Shown here: in pieces, positions 60,678 to 64,000 of the stretch
Layout of the letters: each line of letters begins with the position of its first letter
How positions within the stretch are numbered: the first letter of the stretch is position 1
Assembly (NCBI RefSeq): GCF_004801905.1
Contig: NZ_SSSN01000012.1
Location: forward strand, 31,438-95,437
Direction: 5' to 3'
From: Orlajensenia flava
GTDB lineage: Bacteria > Actinomycetota > Actinomycetes > Actinomycetales > Microbacteriaceae
DNA length: 64,000 bases
Made by a program: the position numbers and the translations under genes
The notes under the pieces: generated by a model
Databases searched by the model: none
Told to the model about the DNA's origin: nothing
Seen by the model: only the letters and a program-made list of their open reading frames with translations

Positions 60678-61976
60678 GTGTCAGACCCCGCCATCCTCGC
60701 CGCGCAGTCCAACGATCCGTCCTTCGACGACGTCTGGGAGGAGTTGGTCTGGCGAGGGCACGTGCACGTGTCCACCAACGAATCGGAACTCAAGAGCCTC
60801 CTCGCGGGGGCTCCCATCACGTACTACTGCGGCTTCGATCCGACGGCACCCAGCCTGCACCTCGGCAACCTCGTGCAGCTCATCGTCATGCGCCGACTGC
60901 AGCTGGCCGGCCACCGACCGCTCGGCCTCGTGGGCGGCTCGACCGGACTCATCGGGGATCCGCGCCCCTCGGCCGAACGCACGCTCAACACCAAGGAGAC
61001 CGTCCAGGAGTGGGTGGGATACCTGCAGGAGCAGGTCTCGCGCTTCCTCAGCGCCGTGGGCTCGAACGGCGTGACACTGGTCAACAACCTCGACTGGACG
61101 GCCCCTCTGTCGACCATCGACTTCCTGCGCGAGATCGGCAAGCACTACCGCGTCGGCACGATGCTCAAGAAGGACGCGGTGGCAGCGCGCCTGAACTCCG
61201 ACGCCGGCATCAGCTACACCGAGTTCAGCTACCAGCTCCTCCAGGGCATGGACTACCTCGAGTTGTACCGCCAGTACGGCTGCGTGCTGCAGACGGGCGG
61301 GAGTGATCAGTGGGGCAACCTCACGAGCGGCACCGACCTCATCCATCGCACGGAGGGCGTCAGTGTCCACGCGATCGGGACGCCGATCATGACCAACAGC
61401 GATGGCACCAAGTTCGGCAAGAGCGAGGGGAACGCGATCTGGCTCGACGCGGCACTCGTGAGCCCGTACGCCTTCTACCAGTTCTGGCTCAACACGCTCG
61501 ATGCGGATGTCGCGAAACGGCTGAAGGTGTTCACCTTCCTGGACCGCGCGGAGATCGAACGGCTCGAGCGCGCGACCATCGACGAACCCTTCCGCCGGGA
61601 GGCGCAGCGCACGCTTGCTCGTGAGGTGACGACCCTGGTGCATGGTGTCGAGGCGACGGATGCGGCCGTAGCGGCGGCCGAAGCCCTGTTCGGCCAGGGC
61701 GACGTCACGGCGCTCGACGACGCCACCCTCGAGTCCGCCCTGCGGGAGTTGCCGAACACGACGACCGCTCCGAACACGACGATCGTGCAGCTACTCGTCG
61801 ATACCGGCCTCAGTGCAAGTCTCGGCGAGGCTCGCCGGGCGATCGCGCAGGGCGGCGTCTCGGTCAACAACGTCAAGGTCACCGACGATCCGGCCATCAC
61901 GACGCTCATGCTGCCCTCGCGCATGGCGGTCCTGCGTCGGGGAAAGAAGACCCTCGCCGGCGTCTTCGTGGAGTGA
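60678..61976 (+). CDS. tyrS: Tyrosyl-tRNA synthetase
   Basis: A 432-aa class I synthetase. The HIGH-type motif is in DPTAPSLHLGNL, the tyrosine-binding residues in YCGFDPT and YQLLQGMDYLEL, GGSDQWGN follows, and KMSKS is KFGKSEG. A C-terminal S4 RNA-binding domain (TGLSASLGEARRAIAQGGVSVNN) is present. GTG 60678 is exactly seven bases after TACTCT (60665-60670) and has no ribosome site, so it looks leaderless. No T-box structure lies upstream. Confidence 0.97.
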   Translation: MSDPAILAAQSNDPSFDDVWEELVWRGHVHVSTNESELKSLLAGAPITYYCGFDPTAPSLHLGNLVQLIVMRRLQLAGHRPLGLVGGSTGLIGDPRPSAERTLNTKETVQEWVGYLQEQVSRFLSAVGSNGVTLVNNLDWTAPLSTIDFLREIGKHYRVGTMLKKDAVAARLNSDAGISYTEFSYQLLQGMDYLELYRQYGCVLQTGGSDQWGNLTSGTDLIHRTEGVSVHAIGTPIMTNSDGTKFGKSEGNAIWLDAALVSPYAFYQFWLNTLDADVAKRLKVFTFLDRAEIERLERATIDEPFRREAQRTLAREVTTLVHGVEATDAAVAAAEALFGQGDVTALDDATLESALRELPNTTTAPNTTIVQLLVDTGLSASLGEARRAIAQGGVSVNNVKVTDDPAITTLMLPSRMAVLRRGKKTLAGVFVE

Positions 61977-61999
61977 CCGATCCCTCTCGAGTGGCGTCG

Positions 62000-63427
62000 T
62001 CAGCGCGGCAACCACTTCGCGACATCCGAGCCCCAGGGGTGCGGCGGATGCGCGAAGTCGGCGGGCGATCCCGCGTACGACGGCGCCGGCAGGGCGTAAC
62101 GCAGCAGCCCGGACGCACTCTGATGACTCACCGTCTGGTCGGACAGGTCCGGGTCCACCTCGACCGCTCGGCCGGCCGGCGAGCTCAGCAGGTGCGCGGC
62201 GACCTGCCTGAGTGATGTGGCGACGACGTGGGTTCCGCCCTGCGAGCGTTGCCTCCGCAGCGCGCTCATCGCACCCGCTGCCAGCAGGTAGCCGGCCGAG
62301 TGGTCGAGGGCCTGGACGGGGAGCGCGCCGGGAACGCGGCCATCCGCCGACTCCTTCCACGCGATCCCGGAGGCCGCCTGGACGATGCTGTCGAACCCCC
62401 GACGATCGGCATCCCCGTCGTCGAAGCCCCACGCGGACAGACGCGCGATCACGATGCCGGGCACCCTCGCCACCAGATCAGCGGGAGAGAGTCCCAGCCG
62501 TGCCAGCCCCGACGGTCGATAGCCGAGGACGATGACATCCGCGTCGGCGAGGAGCGCATCGAAACGGCCGCGGTCTCCGCTGGCCTCCAGGTCGAGCAGG
62601 GTGGAGCGCTTGCCCGCTCCGCCGTCGAGGTGCTGCCAGCCGATCTCGGGCAAGCGCGGCGAATCGACGCGGAGGACGTCAGCTCCGAAGAGTGCGAGGG
62701 TACGGGTGGCCACGGGGCCGGCGATCACGCGGGTCAGGTCGAGCACTCGGATGCCCGCCAGTGGCAACTCCCCATCCATCCACGGTCGGCGCGGACCGGC
62801 GAAGCTCTGCCGCGCCAGAATGCCCGCGGATGTCCTTCTCCGGTCCTCGGCGGGGTCCCCCGGCCGGGCCTCTGCGGCGACACCCCCGGCGGCCCGGATG
62901 CGTCGCACCGCTTCCGTCGCCCGTGTTCGGGCCAGCGCATCCCCGAGCTGTTCGCGGGTCGCGTCGTCGGGTAGTCCCAGGGCCCCTGTCAGTCGCTTCG
63001 CGTGATGCGGATAGTTCGCGTGCGTGCGCAGCCACCCGTCGACCGTCGGAAAGAAGCCGGACAGGGCTGCCCACACTGCTGGTGGGGTGCCGTCGATGGT
63101 GAACAGCCGCTCGCTGCCATAGGCGGCAGCCACTCGGCGCGGGTCGGACCTCACCGCGCGTGTCCCTGCGCCACGCTCCTCGAGGATGAGGGTCGCCGCC
63201 ACCGCAGCCGTGTCGACGCTGCCCTGCGCGAGCGCTGCGACGCCCAAGCGACTCGCCAGCGGGGCGGGGCCGATGCTCTCCACCCGAGAGGCGGCCGTCT
63301 CGGCCTCTCCGAGATCGGCCAGAGCCACGCCGAGAACGGTCACTCCTGCAGTATGCGCGCCGCGAACGAGCGGCATCAACGCCCTCGATTCGACCGACAC
63401 GCCCGGGATGTGGAATGGATTTGCCAC
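62000..63427 (-). CDS. CaiB/BaiF-type (family III) CoA-transferase with permuted domain order
   Basis: A 475-aa protein. The family core starts only at about residue 222 with LAGIRVLDLTRVIAGPVATRTLALFGADVLRV. It continues with LLDLEASGDRGRFDALLADADVIV and the catalytic-Asp region DRRGFDSIVQAASGI near residue 348. The first 200 residues (VWAALSGFF, RTHANYPHHAKRLTGALGL, ARTRATEAVRRIRAAGGVAAE) resemble the small domain that normally follows the catalytic half. The order therefore looks circularly permuted. Acyl-CoA and acceptor are unknown. GTG 63427 gives the longest form; ATG 63376 with GAGGG upstream is an alternative. Confidence 0.8.
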   Translation of the reverse strand: MANPFHIPGVSVESRALMPLVRGAHTAGVTVLGVALADLGEAETAASRVESIGPAPLASRLGVAALAQGSVDTAAVAATLILEERGAGTRAVRSDPRRVAAAYGSERLFTIDGTPPAVWAALSGFFPTVDGWLRTHANYPHHAKRLTGALGLPDDATREQLGDALARTRATEAVRRIRAAGGVAAEARPGDPAEDRRRTSAGILARQSFAGPRRPWMDGELPLAGIRVLDLTRVIAGPVATRTLALFGADVLRVDSPRLPEIGWQHLDGGAGKRSTLLDLEASGDRGRFDALLADADVIVLGYRPSGLARLGLSPADLVARVPGIVIARLSAWGFDDGDADRRGFDSIVQAASGIAWKESADGRVPGALPVQALDHSAGYLLAAGAMSALRRQRSQGGTHVVATSLRQVAAHLLSSPAGRAVEVDPDLSDQTVSHQSASGLLRYALPAPSYAGSPADFAHPPHPWGSDVAKWLPR

Positions 63428-63543
63428 CCCTGCCAGCCCGACGTAGATTTATCCCTCGTCACCCCAAAGGTGCGGGAGAGCGGAAGAGCTCCCCGGCCCT
63501 CAAGAGGGACTGGATCTCGGTCCGAAAACACAGCAACCTCGAG

Positions 63544-63572
63544 TTGCGATCCCGTGCTTTCGCGCCTAAGAT
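63544..63572 (+). promoter_or_regulatory. rRNA operon promoter
   Basis: TTGCGA (63544-63549) and TAAGAT (63567-63572) have an ideal 17-bp spacer. A start near 63579 gives a leader of about 365 nt. A hairpin CGAAGCG-cgaaa-CGCTTCG (63587-63605) lies just after it. Between the CoA-transferase start at 63427 and this promoter I see nothing definite. Confidence 0.7.
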
Positions 63573-63721
63573 TGAAACTCCGATCGCGAAGCGCGAAACG
63601 CTTCGAAAATCGCGAACAACCACGTCTGTTCATCAGGTGGTCGAAAGCGCGAGTCGATCGGCGAAGGTAACGAACCGCCTCGGTGTGATCGCTCGGAAGA
63701 GCGCGATGCCGGGTGCATCCG

Positions 63722-63943
63722 GTTCTTGAGAACTCAACAGCGTGCACATTGTCAAATGCCAATAACCCCGGGTCTGCCCTTTTGGGTGGGTTTGGGATTC
63801 CTTTGGAATATGTATTTGAATATTGATTGAAGCAAGTCAGTAATGTCTTGTTCTTGTCAGTGTCGAACTTGTGCTGGCGCCTTTTGGGGTGTTGGTGCGT
63901 TTTATGGTTTGTCACGCATCTTCGGGTGTGTGGCTGTTGATCA
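63722..63943 (+). promoter_or_regulatory. rRNA leader (antitermination and processing region)
   Basis: GTTCTTGAGAACTCAACAGC (63722-63741) is a motif characteristic of actinobacterial rrn leaders, part of the antitermination/processing signal. The next 200 bases are far more AT-rich than the rest of the window, with T-rich tracts and short repeats such as TTGAATATTGATTGAAG. No ORF is supported. Confidence 0.65.
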
Positions 63944-64000
63944 TTTACGGAGAGTTTGATCCTGGCTCAGGACGAACGCTGGCGGCGTGCTTAACACATG
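63944..64000 (+). rRNA. rrs: 16S ribosomal RNA, 5' end (partial)
   Basis: AGAGTTTGATCCTGGCTCAG at 63951-63970 is the universal position 8-27 sequence of 16S rRNA. GACGAACGCTGGCGGCGTGC follows. By numbering, the mature 5' end is near 63944. The gene continues beyond the window. Confidence 0.97.

Overview
The window is about 64 kb of high-GC DNA with an actinobacterial gene order. It most likely comes from the family Microbacteriaceae. The reasons are GTG/TTG and leaderless starts, an actinobacterial LexA box, a 6C small RNA beside a Tad pilus locus, a PriA-type HisA, and blocks collinear with mycobacteria (tad-topA-tmk-holB, infC-rpmI-rplT-trmH-pheST-arg, mpg-tyrS, lhr-nei). No phage, insertion sequence, plasmid or CRISPR array is visible, so this is core chromosome ending at the start of an rRNA operon.

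Layout. 1-5.3 kb is the edge of an exopolysaccharide locus: a polymerase/ligase-like membrane protein, a Wzz/BY-kinase, a lipoprotein esterase and a polyprenyl-phosphate sugar transferase. 5.3-12 kb holds tRNA-Pro, a metallophosphoesterase, a class A PBP with PASTA domains, DUF4177-RidA, and acetyl-CoA synthetase. 12.1-15.4 kb has the 6C RNA and a compact Tad/Flp operon. 15.8-22 kb has topA-tmk-holB, a TAP-like lipoprotein peptidase and tRNA-Thr. 22.2-27.4 kb has an oxidoreductase, a PBP4-type peptidase and an M20/nicotinamidase/hydrolase operon. 27.5-33.1 kb has a methyltransferase divergent from hflX, then metF-metE. 33.2-38.5 kb has lexA divergent from a LysM division-suppressor candidate, then hisC-hisB-hisH-priA-sseB. 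38.6-45.5 kb has a PLP decarboxylase and lhr-nei2. 45.5-51.8 kb holds DUF1844, infC-rpmI-rplT, a TrmH-type methyltransferase and pheST. 51.8-59.3 kb is the arginine operon argCJBDFH plus mpg. 59.3-62 kb has a SatD/membrane-protein pair and tyrS. 62-63.4 kb is a CoA-transferase, and 63.4-64 kb is the rRNA promoter, leader and 16S 5' end.

Most interesting signals. A 32-codon arginine-rich ORF with its own promoter is followed by a long nested hairpin directly upstream of argC, in an arg operon that lacks argR and argG. This looks like an arginine attenuator. At least ten genes have a TANNNT box 6-8 nt before the start codon and look leaderless. LexA-type boxes overlap both divergent promoters of lexA and its LysM neighbour. 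infC starts with ATC behind a roughly 240-nt leader. Several intergenic inverted repeats share a two-part stem geometry. The heptamer CGGATGC/GCATCCG is strikingly frequent on both strands and seems to override codon preference. All of this was read by eye; no searches were run.
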